A DNA stretch of 64,000 nucleotides, taken from contig NC_008576.1 of the NCBI RefSeq assembly GCF_000014865.1, positions 897,501-961,500 of the forward strand. Direction: 5' to 3'. The notes beneath the pieces are model-generated. The model did no database searches and had not been told where the DNA came from. It saw only the letters and a list, made by a program, of their open reading frames with translations. Source of the stretch: Magnetococcus marinus MC-1 (lineage in GTDB: Bacteria > Pseudomonadota > Magnetococcia > Magnetococcales > Magnetococcaceae). Position numbers and translations under genes: made by a program. This document shows, one piece after another, positions 54,258 to 63,436 of this stretch (the first letter of the stretch is position 1; every line of letters begins with the position of its first letter).

Positions 54258-56993
54258 CTAGGGAGTCTCGTGGGAGACTTTGGCGGTGGTGCGTGCCATG
54301 TTTTGATGAATGGCCTCAATGAGGGCCTTTTTCTTGATCGGTTTCACCAAGTGGGCATTACAGCCGGCTTCGAGACTTTTTTGCTGTTCTGCTCTAAGCG
54401 CATGGGCACTTAGGGCCAAAATGGGCAGGGGGGTTGTGCCTGAGGTTTGCTCCCAGTGGCGAATCGCTTGGGTGGCCCGATAGCCATCCATGATAGGCAT
54501 TTGTAAATCCATCAAAACCAGATCTAGCCCACCCTGTTTAACCCGTTCCACGGCTTGCTGGCCATCCATGGCGATTTCAACCTGCCAAGGGGTGGGTTTT
54601 AAGTAGGTTAAAAACAGGGTTTGATTATCCAAAGAGTCCTCAGCCAATAAAATATTGAGTGGTTTTAAGGTGGCAAGGTCGGTGAGTGCCACGGTGGATG
54701 GCCGTATGGGGGGCTGGGTGGGCGGCAGCTCTAAGGTCAGTTGAAAATGGCTGCCCTGGTTGACGCAGCTCTCCACGGTAAGATGCCCCCCCATCAACGT
54801 AACCAAATTGCGGGCAATTGCCAGCCCCAAACCGGTGCCCCCATAACGCCGGGATATGCTGGAATCGGCCTGGGAAAATTTGTCAAAAATGTGGTTGAGA
54901 TGCTTCGCGGCAATGCCGATGCCACTGTCGCTAATGGTTATGCTAAACAGACTGCCTGCGGGCTGATAGGCGATTTTCAGGGTGACATGCCCTTGCTGGG
55001 TGAATTTAATGGCGTTGTGCAACAGATTGATCATAATCTGGCGCAAGCGTCCTTCATCCCCCAGTACCCACGGGGGCAATTCGGTGGGGATGTCACAGTT
55101 GAAGGTCAAACCCTTCTCTTGGGCCTGTAGACGCACAATATCGCAGATTAACAAAAACAGTCGGTGGGGTTGGAGGGGCTCTCGGGTTAATGTTAGACCG
55201 CCAAACTCAATTTTAGAGAGATCTAAAATATCATCAATTAAAACAACAAGATGTTTGCCAGCTTTAATAAGCAGTTCCAATTGGCCGGTCTGCTCCTCCG
55301 TTAACAGGCTCTCATGCAGCAGGTCGCCCATGCCCAGCAGCACGTTAAGGGGGGTGCGTATCTCATGACTCATGATCGCTAAAAACTCACTCTTGGCTTG
55401 GTTGGCTGACTCTGCTCGGGCCAGGGCCTCACGGTTTTCCGCCTCTAACGCTCTTTTGTGGGTGATGTCATAGCCAATGGATAAGAGACCCATGACCTCA
55501 TCATGGCTGTCTATCAGGGTCTTGTTGTACCATTCAATCTCTAGTAAACGGCCATCTTTGGTTAGGATAGGGTTAACATGGCCTTGGTTATGGATATGCC
55601 CCACCGCCTTGGCAAAGAGTGCGCGTAAGGTGGCATGATCCTGTTGGGGTAGAAAGGTATTCCACCAATCTTTACCCTGCACTTCAGCCAAAGTATAGCC
55701 CGAGAGCTCCTCCATATAGGGGTTGATGCGCATAATGCGGCCTTGGGTGTCCAGCACCAAAATGATGGTCTGGGCGGTGTGGATCAGACTGTCGGCAAAA
55801 TCGCGCTCTTGTTGCAGCGTCTTGGCGGCGCGGCTGCGTTCGGTTACATCAATAAGTGTGGCGAGGGTATCTTCCCCAAAGGTGACGCCACTGATCTGAA
55901 TCTCCCGTTGTTCACCGTTTTTGCAGGTGACTTGGTACTCTAAAGGGGCAATATCTTGGCCGTCTGCCATGGCTTTTTGTACGGCAAGAGTCCAGGTTTC
56001 CTTCACCCATGCGCGATAGCGCGGATCGGGATAGGCCCGTTGCCACCAACTATCCAAGTCGGGGATGTCCGCCATGCTATAGCCGAGCAGGGTGGTAAAG
56101 CGATCATTGATATGGGTAACCATACCCTGCTTGTTGACCAAGACAAGGGGAATGGAGACCTCTTTGAAAAGACGCAGGAATTTTTGTTCACTCTCACGCA
56201 GTTGGTTTTCGGCAAGGCGACGTTCCGAGATGTCGCGGCCAATGGAGATGATAAGATTTTGGCCTTGATGCGCTAAACTGGAAATGGCGTACTCAAAGGG
56301 GATAGTCTGCCCATTATGACAAATAAGGTTGATTTCCAGCTTAGCGGTGCCGGTTTTGCGGAGTTGCTCCAGCGCGGTGGCCATTATCGATAGATCGCTC
56401 TGGCTATAGTAGCTGCTGGGGGCGGGCAGCGCGCCGATTTGGCGATCGCTAAAACCGCTAATTTCGCGGAAAGCGCGGTTCCAACGTAGGGCCTTGCCGG
56501 TTTCAGGATGAAATAGAAAATAGGTATCGGGTAAGGCATCTAGGCTCGCCTGCGTGAGCTGTTGTTCGGCCTGTAACGTCTCTTCAACCCGCTTGCGGGC
56601 ACTAATATCAATGCCGGTACCGCTCAGGTAGGGCTGCTCGTCGATCATCACCAAAGAGCCCGATAAAAAATAGGGGGTTTCTTGGCCATTATGGGCACGT
56701 AGGGCGGCCTCGATCGTAGCATGACCTTCGCTAAAGACCTGCTGGATACGTGAGCTCACCAGCGCTTGATCGCACGGTGCAATAAAATCAAGGGCCTGTT
56801 TGCCCTGTAGGGTGGTATCGTCATAGCCTGTGACGGTGGCAAAGTTTTTATTCCAGCGAATCAGGCGTGCCTGCCCGTCAAACAGGTAAAAAATACCTGA
56901 GAGCCCTTCAATCACAGCATGCGAAAAAGCCTCACTCTGTTGAGTAAGGTTAAGGCCGGCATCTTGGGCCTTGTGGCCAACGGGCGACGACAT
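54258..56993 (-). CDS. Multi-PAS hybrid sensor histidine kinase
   Basis: A 911-residue soluble kinase without membrane helices. It has four PAS domains in a row: LIRWNKNFATVTGYDD, ALRWNRAFREISGFSD, VTHINDRFTTLLGYSM and IMRINPYMEELSGYTL mark their cores. The dimerisation domain carries the His in FLAIMSHEIRTPLNVLLGM, and the ATPase domain shows NLLHNAIKFTQQGHV, DSGIGIAAKHL and GGTGLGLAIARNL. A C-terminal receiver follows (VLMDLQMPIMDGYRA). No phosphotransfer domain is present. The start at 56993 has AAGGAAGG close upstream; an ATG at 57047 overlapping the upstream gene has none. It is probably cotranscribed with the methionine gamma-lyase. Confidence 0.93.
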   Translation of the reverse strand: MSSPVGHKAQDAGLNLTQQSEAFSHAVIEGLSGIFYLFDGQARLIRWNKNFATVTGYDDTTLQGKQALDFIAPCDQALVSSRIQQVFSEGHATIEAALRAHNGQETPYFLSGSLVMIDEQPYLSGTGIDISARKRVEETLQAEQQLTQASLDALPDTYFLFHPETGKALRWNRAFREISGFSDRQIGALPAPSSYYSQSDLSIMATALEQLRKTGTAKLEINLICHNGQTIPFEYAISSLAHQGQNLIISIGRDISERRLAENQLRESEQKFLRLFKEVSIPLVLVNKQGMVTHINDRFTTLLGYSMADIPDLDSWWQRAYPDPRYRAWVKETWTLAVQKAMADGQDIAPLEYQVTCKNGEQREIQISGVTFGEDTLATLIDVTERSRAAKTLQQERDFADSLIHTAQTIILVLDTQGRIMRINPYMEELSGYTLAEVQGKDWWNTFLPQQDHATLRALFAKAVGHIHNQGHVNPILTKDGRLLEIEWYNKTLIDSHDEVMGLLSIGYDITHKRALEAENREALARAESANQAKSEFLAIMSHEIRTPLNVLLGMGDLLHESLLTEEQTGQLELLIKAGKHLVVLIDDILDLSKIEFGGLTLTREPLQPHRLFLLICDIVRLQAQEKGLTFNCDIPTELPPWVLGDEGRLRQIMINLLHNAIKFTQQGHVTLKIAYQPAGSLFSITISDSGIGIAAKHLNHIFDKFSQADSSISRRYGGTGLGLAIARNLVTLMGGHLTVESCVNQGSHFQLTLELPPTQPPIRPSTVALTDLATLKPLNILLAEDSLDNQTLFLTYLKPTPWQVEIAMDGQQAVERVKQGGLDLVLMDLQMPIMDGYRATQAIRHWEQTSGTTPLPILALSAHALRAEQQKSLEAGCNAHLVKPIKKKALIEAIHQNMARTTAKVSHETP

Positions 56994-57043
56994 ACAACCT
57001 TCCTTTGTGTGGCGCAGTGGGTAGGGCTTTTCAAACCCTAAGA

Positions 57044-58246
57044 TCATGAAATTGCGGCAAGAGCCTGGGTGACATCGGCTATGAGGTCCTCAGGATCTTC
57101 CAAACCAGCCGAGAGGCGCACCAAGCCCTCGCTAATGAGATGAGCGGCCCGTTCTTCTGGGCGATAGACCGAGTGGGTCATGCTGGCGGGGTGCTGGGCC
57201 AAACTCTCGGTATCGCCCAAGCTGACCGCCCGCGTGATCAGCTGTAGGGCATCCAGAAAACGTCGGCCTGCCTCCATGCCCCCTTTGAGCTCAAAGGCTA
57301 TGATGCCCCCTGGTTGGGCCATCTGCCGCTGGGCCAAGGTGTACTGTGCAAAGCTTGGTAGACCAGGGTAGTAACAGGCTGTCACTTGGGGATGGGCTTC
57401 GAGCAATTGCGCTAAAGTGAGGGCATTGGCACAGTGGCGATCCATGCGAAGGGCCAGAGTTTTTAGACCGCGCAGAATCAAAAAGGCATCTTGGGCCGAG
57501 AGCACCGCCCCGGTCATATCCTTGAGGCCATAAAAACGCACCTCGGTTAAGGCCGCTTTGGGGCCAAGAATCGCACCGGCCAGCAGATCCCCATGCCCCC
57601 CCAGATATTTCGTCGCAGAGTGTACCACAAAATCCGCACCAAACTCGATAGGTCTTTGTAAATAAGGGGTGCAATAGGTGTTGTCCACCACCACCAGTGC
57701 ATGGTGCTGGTGGGCGATTTCGGCGATGGCGGCAATATCTACCAAGCGCATGTTGGGATTGGCAGGGGATTCAAAAAAGACCACGCGGGTTTTGGCGCTG
57801 ATGGCTTGCGCCAGCTGCGTGGGGTCGGTGAGATCCAGGTGGGTAATGGTGACGCCAAATTTGTGCAGACCATGGTTAAAAAAGGCATAGGTGCAGCCGT
57901 AGAGGGTTTTATCGGTAATAATTTCGTCACCGGGTTTAAGCAGCGTCCAAAGTAGGGCGCTGGTGGCCCCCATGCCTGAGGCGGTCACCAATCCGGCCTC
58001 GGCTCCCTCTAATTCAGCAAGACGTTGCTCCAAAAGCGCCGTGGTGGGGTTGCCTACACGGGCGTAGATGTAGCCCTCTTCTTCACCGGCAAAGCGTTTT
58101 TGCCCCGATTCTGTGGTCGCAAACGTGTAGGTGGAACTCATGTAGATGGGTGGGGTTAGTGAACCGTGCCCAGCGTAGGGGTCGTAGCCGTGGTGGATGG
58201 CGCGGGTGGTGAAACCCAATTTGGTATCCTTTGTCGTGGCCATCAT
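57044..58246 (-). CDS. Methionine gamma-lyase
   Basis: A 400-residue PLP enzyme of the Cys/Met metabolism family. It would split methionine (and homocysteine) into methanethiol, 2-oxobutyrate and ammonia. It resembles known methionine gamma-lyases along its length: GFTTRAIHHGYDPYAGHGSL, YARVGNPTTALLEQRL, FFESPANPNMRLVDIA, VVVDNTYCTPYLQRP and the PLP lysine in VHSATKYLGGHGD. The active-site Cys in TLYGCTYAF is the mark separating these lyases from cystathionine synthases. The second ATG at 58243 is better spaced to GGGAG and may be the true start. Confidence 0.9.
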   Translation of the reverse strand: MMATTKDTKLGFTTRAIHHGYDPYAGHGSLTPPIYMSSTYTFATTESGQKRFAGEEEGYIYARVGNPTTALLEQRLAELEGAEAGLVTASGMGATSALLWTLLKPGDEIITDKTLYGCTYAFFNHGLHKFGVTITHLDLTDPTQLAQAISAKTRVVFFESPANPNMRLVDIAAIAEIAHQHHALVVVDNTYCTPYLQRPIEFGADFVVHSATKYLGGHGDLLAGAILGPKAALTEVRFYGLKDMTGAVLSAQDAFLILRGLKTLALRMDRHCANALTLAQLLEAHPQVTACYYPGLPSFAQYTLAQRQMAQPGGIIAFELKGGMEAGRRFLDALQLITRAVSLGDTESLAQHPASMTHSVYRPEERAAHLISEGLVRLSAGLEDPEDLIADVTQALAAIS

Positions 58247-58714
58247 AGGCTCCCGTGCGTAAAAGGTGGGGCGTTATGGAACCCATGGGGGGTGTTCCTT
58301 TGCCGAACATGCGCATGAATGGAACAGAATTTAAGCTGGTTACGGTTAAAACTCAAAAATTATCTTGATTGGATTTGGGCATGGCTTGTGCGGCCTCAGT
58401 TTAGAACGCTGTGGGATTGACGGGTAGGGGCTAAGCATGGGGGTATTTGCAGCGTCTCTGCGCGGGATAGTCTGCGCGCTCATGGGAGCGGTTGGCCGAC
58501 TATAGCAGCATAAGGGTGCCCGCTCAGTGGGAGAAGATGGCATAACAGGCCAAAGAAAACCTATATAATATCGAATGGCATGTATATTTAGATGTTGTCA
58601 TTTCAAGGGTGATAGCGTTACATTTGTGTCGTATTTGTTACGAAACTGTTGTAAATGGCGCGCCCTATTTGGGTTGAAGGGCAATCAAACCTAGGCTTTT
58701 ATTGGAGAAATGCA
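58247..58714. other. Divergent region between methionine gamma-lyase and the DUF302 gene
   Basis: About 470 bases with both promoters. A -10 box TATAAT at 58564-58569 with ATAACA 16 bases upstream may drive the DUF302 gene, giving a leader of about 140 bases. No RNA element or gene was recognised in the rest. Confidence 0.4.
58542..58569 (+). promoter_or_regulatory. Promoter candidate for the DUF302 gene
   Basis: The -10 box TATAAT is perfect; the -35 box ATAACA matches four of six consensus positions; the spacer is 16 bases. It lies in an AT-rich stretch. Confidence 0.4.
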
Positions 58715-59182
58715 GTGAAAAATATTTTGGTCGGTTTTTTAGTTGGGGTTTTGTGTGTGGTCGGGGTCGCGTGGCAACTTGCCCCGAGTATGATGCTCAA
58801 GGAGCATGCGAGCCCCTTGAGTGTGGACGAAACGGTCGCAAAAATATCCAGTAATGCGCTTGCTTTAGGGTGGGTGGTGGCTGGGGTTAAACCGCTGCAC
58901 AAATCGGTAGCAAAGCATGGGGGTGGTAACCTGCCGCCGGTCATGTTGGTTAATTTGTGTCAAGCAAACCACGCCTATAACATTTTGAAAGATGATGAAA
59001 ATAAAATCGTTTCTGTGATGATGCCTTGCACCATTAGCGTCTATCAAAAATCGGATGGCAAAACCTACGTCGGGGTGATGAATGCGGGTCTGTTGGGTAC
59101 CCTGTTTGGTGGCAATGTGGCGACCGTGATGGGTGGTGAAGTTGCAGAACAACAGCAGAAGTTTATTGAGTTTTTGCTTTAA
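58715..59182 (+). CDS. DUF302 domain protein, membrane-anchored
   Basis: A 155-residue protein with an N-terminal membrane helix or uncleaved signal (ILVGFLVGVLCVVGVAW) and a soluble domain. LVNLCQANHAYNILKDDEN, SVMMPCTISVYQKSDGK and the late GEVAEQQQKFI follow the DUF302 pattern, including the Cys and His of CxAxHA and the MPC motif. These may bind metal or heme. The function is unknown. The start is a GTG at 58715 with GGAGA 6 bases upstream; an upstream ATG at 58655 lacks a site and would put a polar stretch before the helix. Confidence 0.85.
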   Translation: MKNILVGFLVGVLCVVGVAWQLAPSMMLKEHASPLSVDETVAKISSNALALGWVVAGVKPLHKSVAKHGGGNLPPVMLVNLCQANHAYNILKDDENKIVSVMMPCTISVYQKSDGKTYVGVMNAGLLGTLFGGNVATVMGGEVAEQQQKFIEFLL

Positions 59183-59196
59183 TAAAAGCCTATCTT

Positions 59197-59226
59197 GGCC
59201 GCCCTTGTGCCCGTATAAGGGCGGCC
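59197..59226 (+). terminator. Hairpin after the DUF302 gene
   Basis: GGCCGCCCTT / AAGGGCGGCC is a 10-base perfect stem with a 10-base loop, starting 14 bases after the stop codon. It lacks a T-run, so termination is likely but not certain. Confidence 0.6.
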
Positions 59227-59309
59227 TAGCTGTTGGCACAGCGCATTCAAAAAGGTTGGTGTGGTCCCCTTTTCCCCAAGGGTAGACGAACCTTCAAACG
59301 CGCCATCAC

Positions 59310-60257
59310 TTAATGGCACAAGGGCGTGTCTTTTTTGGGTGTGGTCTCCGACGGAATCGCCTGGGACAGGTGCATCAACAGATAATCAATGAAGCTGCGC
59401 ACGGAAGGCAACATCCCCCTAGGGCGCGGGTAGATCACATGGATCATGCGCTCTGCGGTGGCCCACTCCGGTAATACCCGCATCAATTTACCCGCGCGCA
59501 GCTCGGCTGCAACCACAGGTTCTGGTAAGAGCGCAACACCAATACCGTGAACCGCCGCCTTCAGCTGCACCCGCATGTCGTCCGCAACCAGACGTGGTGA
59601 GCCTTGCACCCCCTCCTGCATAGCCGCACCATTGCGTAATACCCAGCGGCTCCGTCCCTCGTGCAGATCCGCATGGCAGCAGATCACCGCCATCTCTTTT
59701 AAAACAAGCAGGCTCGTGGGCTGGCCGTGTGCCTGCAAAAAAGCAGGACTGGCGACCATAATACGGCGTGTAGGGGCAACCTCCCGCGCCACCAGATTGG
59801 GGGAGTCCTCAATCTGCGCGACCACCCGTAATGCCACATCCACCCGCCCCTCCAACAGGTCAATCACCCGGTCGGTCGCATCCAGATGCACCGTTACCTT
59901 AGGGTGGGCCGCCATATAGGCTGGTAGGATCGGTGCCAGATAGTTCTGTGCCAGAACCACAGGGGCACTAATACGTACCCTGCCCATGGGCTCGGCTTTG
60001 AGCGCATCAATGCTCTCATAAGCGCCTTGTGCCCCCTCAATAACCACCTGACAGCGCTCGTAAAACCGCTCGCCTGCTTCCGTCAATGCGATCATGCGTG
60101 TCGAACGCTGGAGTAATGAGGCCCCCAAACGCCGCTCCAACGCGGCCACACGGCGACTGAGGCGGGTTTTTTCAATACCGGTCGCACGGGCCGCGGCAGA
60201 AAAGCCACCATAGCGAACGACGGCGGCAAAAAAAGCGAGATCGTTTAAATCGTTCAT
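59310..60257 (-). CDS. LysR-family transcriptional regulator
   Basis: A 315-residue regulator. The N-terminal winged helix reads DLAFFAAVVRYGGFSAAARA with EKTRLSRRVAALERRLGASL. The effector domain (about 90-295) begins MGRVRISAPVVLAQNYLAPI, typical of the subgroup near YafC and DmlR. It is divergent from an Old Yellow Enzyme gene, with 137 bases between the starts, so it most likely controls that gene, perhaps in response to an electrophile or quinone. The effector is unknown. The ribosome site is weak. Confidence 0.93.
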   Translation of the reverse strand: MNDLNDLAFFAAVVRYGGFSAAARATGIEKTRLSRRVAALERRLGASLLQRSTRMIALTEAGERFYERCQVVIEGAQGAYESIDALKAEPMGRVRISAPVVLAQNYLAPILPAYMAAHPKVTVHLDATDRVIDLLEGRVDVALRVVAQIEDSPNLVAREVAPTRRIMVASPAFLQAHGQPTSLLVLKEMAVICCHADLHEGRSRWVLRNGAAMQEGVQGSPRLVADDMRVQLKAAVHGIGVALLPEPVVAAELRAGKLMRVLPEWATAERMIHVIYPRPRGMLPSVRSFIDYLLMHLSQAIPSETTPKKDTPLCH

Positions 60258-60394
60258 ATGGATTGTTGCAAAAATGCACCATGCTAGTGTGAAAATGCTA
60301 TCTTATCAGGCTGTCGGTGCAATGGTATGGTAAATTTACGCTGTTTCCGAGGTTAATATTTTCCTGAGCACCGCTTAGGAAAGGGGGGCTTACC
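60258..60394. promoter_or_regulatory. Shared promoter region of the LysR-type regulator and the Old Yellow Enzyme gene
   Basis: The 137-base divergent region contains a perfect 10-base palindrome GTAAATTTAC at 60330-60339 and a TGCA-aaaa-TGCA repeat near 60265-60285. Either could be part of a LysR-type operator, which often has the T-N11-A form. Assignment is by position only. Confidence 0.4.
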
Positions 60395-61468
60395 ATGAAC
60401 CATCTGTTTAAACCGCTCCGTATTGGTGATCTGGAGTTGCCAAATCGTCTGCTTATGGCGCCGCTCACCCGGTGCCGGGCGGATGCCCAACATGTGCCCA
60501 CCGCTATGATGGTCGACTATTATGCGCAACGCGCCAGTGCCGGGCTGCTTATTACCGAGGCCACCATGGTCATGCAAGGTTACTCGGCCTTTTGGCGTGA
60601 ACCGGGCATCTACTCCGACGCCCAGATCGAGGGTTGGAAAAAGATTACCCAGGCCGTACACGCAAAGGGGGGGCGCATCTTCATGCAAATTTGGCACGGA
60701 GGACGCGCCTGTCACCCCTTGTTGAATGATGGCCGCGAGGCGGTAGCACCCTCGCCACTGGCTATTGCCCATGATGAGGTCCACACCCCCCAGGGCAAAC
60801 AACCCTATACTCTGCCTAGGGCCTTGCGAGATGACGAACTGCCGGCCATTGTAAATGGGTTTGCCCGTGCGGCCCGCCATGCCCGCGCAGCCGGGTTTGA
60901 TGGGGTAGAGGTGCATGGGGCCAATGGCTACCTGCTCGATCAATTTCTGCGGGATGGCAGCAACCATCGCAGCGGTGCCTATGGTGGCTCGGTGGAGAAC
61001 CGCGCCCGTTTGTTGTTGGAGGTGATTGAGGCGGTCTCCCTAGCCTGGGGCAGTGAGCGGGTGGGGCTGCGGATCTCTCCCCTTAACAGCTTTAACGATA
61101 TGATCGACAGCGATCCTATGGGGTTGGCGGAGTGGCTGGCCAAGCGACTAAACGCCTATCCATTGGCCTATCTGCACCTGATGCGTCGCGACTTTTTGGG
61201 TCAACAACAGGGAGATGTGGTTCCCCTGGTACGGCAGCACTATAAGGGCACCCTGATCGGTAATATGGGTTATGGGGGAGAGGAAGCCGAGGCGGCTATC
61301 GCGGCGGGTCAACTGGATGGGGTGGCCTTTGGGAGCGCCTATCTGGCCAATCCAGATCTACCGGAGCGTCTGCGCTGCGGGGCGCCATTAAACACGCCTG
61401 ATCCCACCACTTTTTATACGCAAGGGGCGGAGGGCTACACCGATTATCCGACGCTGGCCCAAGGGTAA
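60395..61468 (+). CDS. Old Yellow Enzyme family NADH:flavin oxidoreductase (NemA-like)
   Basis: A 357-residue FMN-dependent ene-reductase that reduces activated C=C bonds, quinones or nitro compounds using NAD(P)H. It starts FKPLRIGDLELPNRLLMAPL. The active-site pair His/Asn occurs in VHGANGYLLDQFLRDGSN, followed by RSGAYGGSVENRARLLLEV, and late GVAFGSAYLANPDLPERL. TRCRADAQHVPT resembles the NemA subgroup. AAGGGGGG lies close upstream of the ATG. A pirin gene follows after 111 bases, so the pair may form an electrophile-response unit under the divergent LysR-type protein. Confidence 0.95.
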   Translation: MNHLFKPLRIGDLELPNRLLMAPLTRCRADAQHVPTAMMVDYYAQRASAGLLITEATMVMQGYSAFWREPGIYSDAQIEGWKKITQAVHAKGGRIFMQIWHGGRACHPLLNDGREAVAPSPLAIAHDEVHTPQGKQPYTLPRALRDDELPAIVNGFARAARHARAAGFDGVEVHGANGYLLDQFLRDGSNHRSGAYGGSVENRARLLLEVIEAVSLAWGSERVGLRISPLNSFNDMIDSDPMGLAEWLAKRLNAYPLAYLHLMRRDFLGQQQGDVVPLVRQHYKGTLIGNMGYGGEEAEAAIAAGQLDGVAFGSAYLANPDLPERLRCGAPLNTPDPTTFYTQGAEGYTDYPTLAQG

Positions 61469-61579
61469 GCGTAGGGCCCGTTTTTTTAAAGGACAGGGCA
61501 TCGCAGCTCAATATTACGGGTAAAACGGCGGAATGCCCCCGTGTTTGGGTTGAAGGACAAGCCACCAGGAGCGCGCACC

Positions 61580-62404
61580 ATGGATAAACAACGCCGTATC
61601 GAACGCATCGTGCCAGCCACAGCAACGGCAGATGGGGATGGGGTTAAAATTAAACGCACCATTGGTTCCCCCTCCCTGCGGGCATTGGATCCCTTTCTGC
61701 TGCTGGATACGCTGGAGTCGGATCAAGCGAGCGACTATAGCGGGGGTTTTCCTGATCATCCCCATCGGGGTTTTGAAACCGTAACCTACATGCTTGAGGG
61801 CAAAATGCGTCACCGCGACAGCAGTGGTGGGGCGGGCTTGCTGGAATCCGGCGGGGCGCAATGGATGACCGCAGGGCGCGGGGTGATCCACTCAGAAATG
61901 CCAGAGCAGCATGAGGGTCGGCTGCATGGTTTTCAGTTATGGGTCAATCTACCCGCGCGGCGTAAAATGATTCCCGCGCGCTATCAGGATATTCCCTCCT
62001 CTGCCATTCCCGAGGTGGAGGTGGAGCAGGGGGGGCTGCTGCGCCTCATTGCCGGGCGGGTGGCGGGTCAGCAGGGGCCCGTTAGCGGCATTGATACAGA
62101 TCCGCTGTTGGTCGATGTTCGTTTGCAGGGTGGTGCGGTGATACTGCCCATCCCTATTGGACATTGTGCTTTTGTGCTGGTCTATGGGGGGAGTATGCAG
62201 ATAGCGGCTCAACGGGTTGACCAGGATGCCTTGGCGATTCTGGCTGAGGGCGATCATGTCAGGTTGTCGGGTTTAGGGGGGGCTTTGGTGGTGGCGGGCC
62301 AACCCCTTGGCGAGCCCATTGCGCGCCATGGTCCCTTTGTTATGAATACGCACCAGGAGATTCAGCAAGCGGTGCAGGATTATGAAACGGGTAACTTTCT
62401 TTAG
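61580..62404 (+). CDS. Pirin family protein
   Basis: A 274-residue bicupin protein. The N-terminal cupin has the metal-binding pattern FPDHPHRGFETVTYMLEGK and, later, GRGVIHSEMPEQHEG, which supply the His and Glu ligands. Bacterial pirins include quercetinase-type dioxygenases and redox-linked regulators; which applies here is open. AGGAG lies 9 bases before the ATG at 61580. An extension to 61541 has no ribosome site. Confidence 0.93.
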   Translation: MDKQRRIERIVPATATADGDGVKIKRTIGSPSLRALDPFLLLDTLESDQASDYSGGFPDHPHRGFETVTYMLEGKMRHRDSSGGAGLLESGGAQWMTAGRGVIHSEMPEQHEGRLHGFQLWVNLPARRKMIPARYQDIPSSAIPEVEVEQGGLLRLIAGRVAGQQGPVSGIDTDPLLVDVRLQGGAVILPIPIGHCAFVLVYGGSMQIAAQRVDQDALAILAEGDHVRLSGLGGALVVAGQPLGEPIARHGPFVMNTHQEIQQAVQDYETGNFL

Positions 62405-62585
62405 CGGGGGTGAGGCTCATGGTGGGTGAGCAGCCATCGCTGCTGGCGAGGGGGGAGAAGCGATGGCGGTGTGATTTTTTAGAAGATGACACAAAGGGGG
62501 CTGGACAACCCTGTTCGAGAAGTTTTAAGCGCCGTGAGAAGAGGGTTGAGCAACATGGTCTGCTCTCGTCCAAGGGTAGACCTGA

Positions 62586-62969
62586 CTAAGTATCTGGTGG
62601 TGATTTTGAGATGAGTTTATCAATACAGGCCATTAAGTCATCGGCATCAATGGGTTTTCGCAGTGTGGCATCAACGCCCAGCAATTTGGCGGCGGTCAGA
62701 TAATCAAGTTGCGGTTCGGAACCCCCGCTTGAGATGGCGATGATCTTTAGGTAGGGCCAGCGCTGCTTGGCCTCTTTGATGGTCTGTAGCCCCTCTTTAA
62801 CAGGCATTATGATGTCTGTGATGATCACATCAAAGTGGTTATGCTCCATTAAACGGATGCCAACCTCACCATTGGGTGCCTGAAAGACATTAAAATGGTG
62901 TGCTTCCAGGATGATTGTAATTGATTCTTGGACAATAAAATCATCCTCAATAATGAGTGCCTCTCTCAT
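62586..62969 (-). CDS. Receiver-only response regulator
   Basis: A 127-residue CheY-like protein: a single receiver domain with the acidic pair in ALIIEDDFIVQES, the phosphoacceptor Asp in VIITDIIMPVKEGL, Ser in IIAISSGG and the Lys in ATLRKPIDADDL. There is no output domain. AAGGGG stands about 7 bases before the ATG. No kinase gene is adjacent, so it may be phosphorylated by one of the hybrid kinases elsewhere. The gene upstream on the same strand, a small cysteine-containing protein, ends 149 bases before it. Confidence 0.93.
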   Translation of the reverse strand: MREALIIEDDFIVQESITIILEAHHFNVFQAPNGEVGIRLMEHNHFDVIITDIIMPVKEGLQTIKEAKQRWPYLKIIAISSGGSEPQLDYLTAAKLLGVDATLRKPIDADDLMACIDKLISKSPPDT

Positions 62970-63118
62970 GATGATCCCCTTTATAGATAATCAAATGGAT
63001 CCTGAACCCTTGTGATCGGTTATGGCATATGCTCAAAACGGAGGGCAATACAAAGCGGCCATTTTTAATGAATCAATTATAAGGCACCATTCAACCCATA
63101 TGCAACAAACGCTTGGGT

Positions 63119-63436
63119 TTATTTAAAACGGCTGACCCTTTGCTGCTCCTGGTAGGGGCTGTGCTCCTTGAACAGTTGAAGCGCTTCATCAACACCATGA
63201 ATCTGTGATAACCGTTCGGCCAGCATCAGCAGATGTGCCCGGTAGCTGCAATTTTCTCCCGTACATGGGTCGCATCGGGTTACGGTTTGATTATCCGAGG
63301 TTAATTTGGGGATCGCATCAAACACACTTGCCAGTGCAATAAAAGCATCCCGGTCAGATTGATGCTCCTGCATGATTCTGATGAGCTCCAGTTTGAAAGA
63401 GACAATGGCCTTTTGCTCATTATGGCAGATTTCCAT
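63119..63436 (-). CDS. Small soluble protein with a three-cysteine motif, unknown function
   Basis: A 105-residue, mostly helical and soluble protein, not recognised. Near residue 55 it has TRCDPCTGENCSYRAH, three cysteines in CxxCxxxxC spacing followed by a His, which could bind a metal or form disulfides. AAAGGA lies about 8 bases before the ATG, which supports a real gene. It is on the same strand as the receiver-only regulator downstream. Confidence 0.65.
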   Translation of the reverse strand: MEICHNEQKAIVSFKLELIRIMQEHQSDRDAFIALASVFDAIPKLTSDNQTVTRCDPCTGENCSYRAHLLMLAERLSQIHGVDEALQLFKEHSPYQEQQRVSRFK

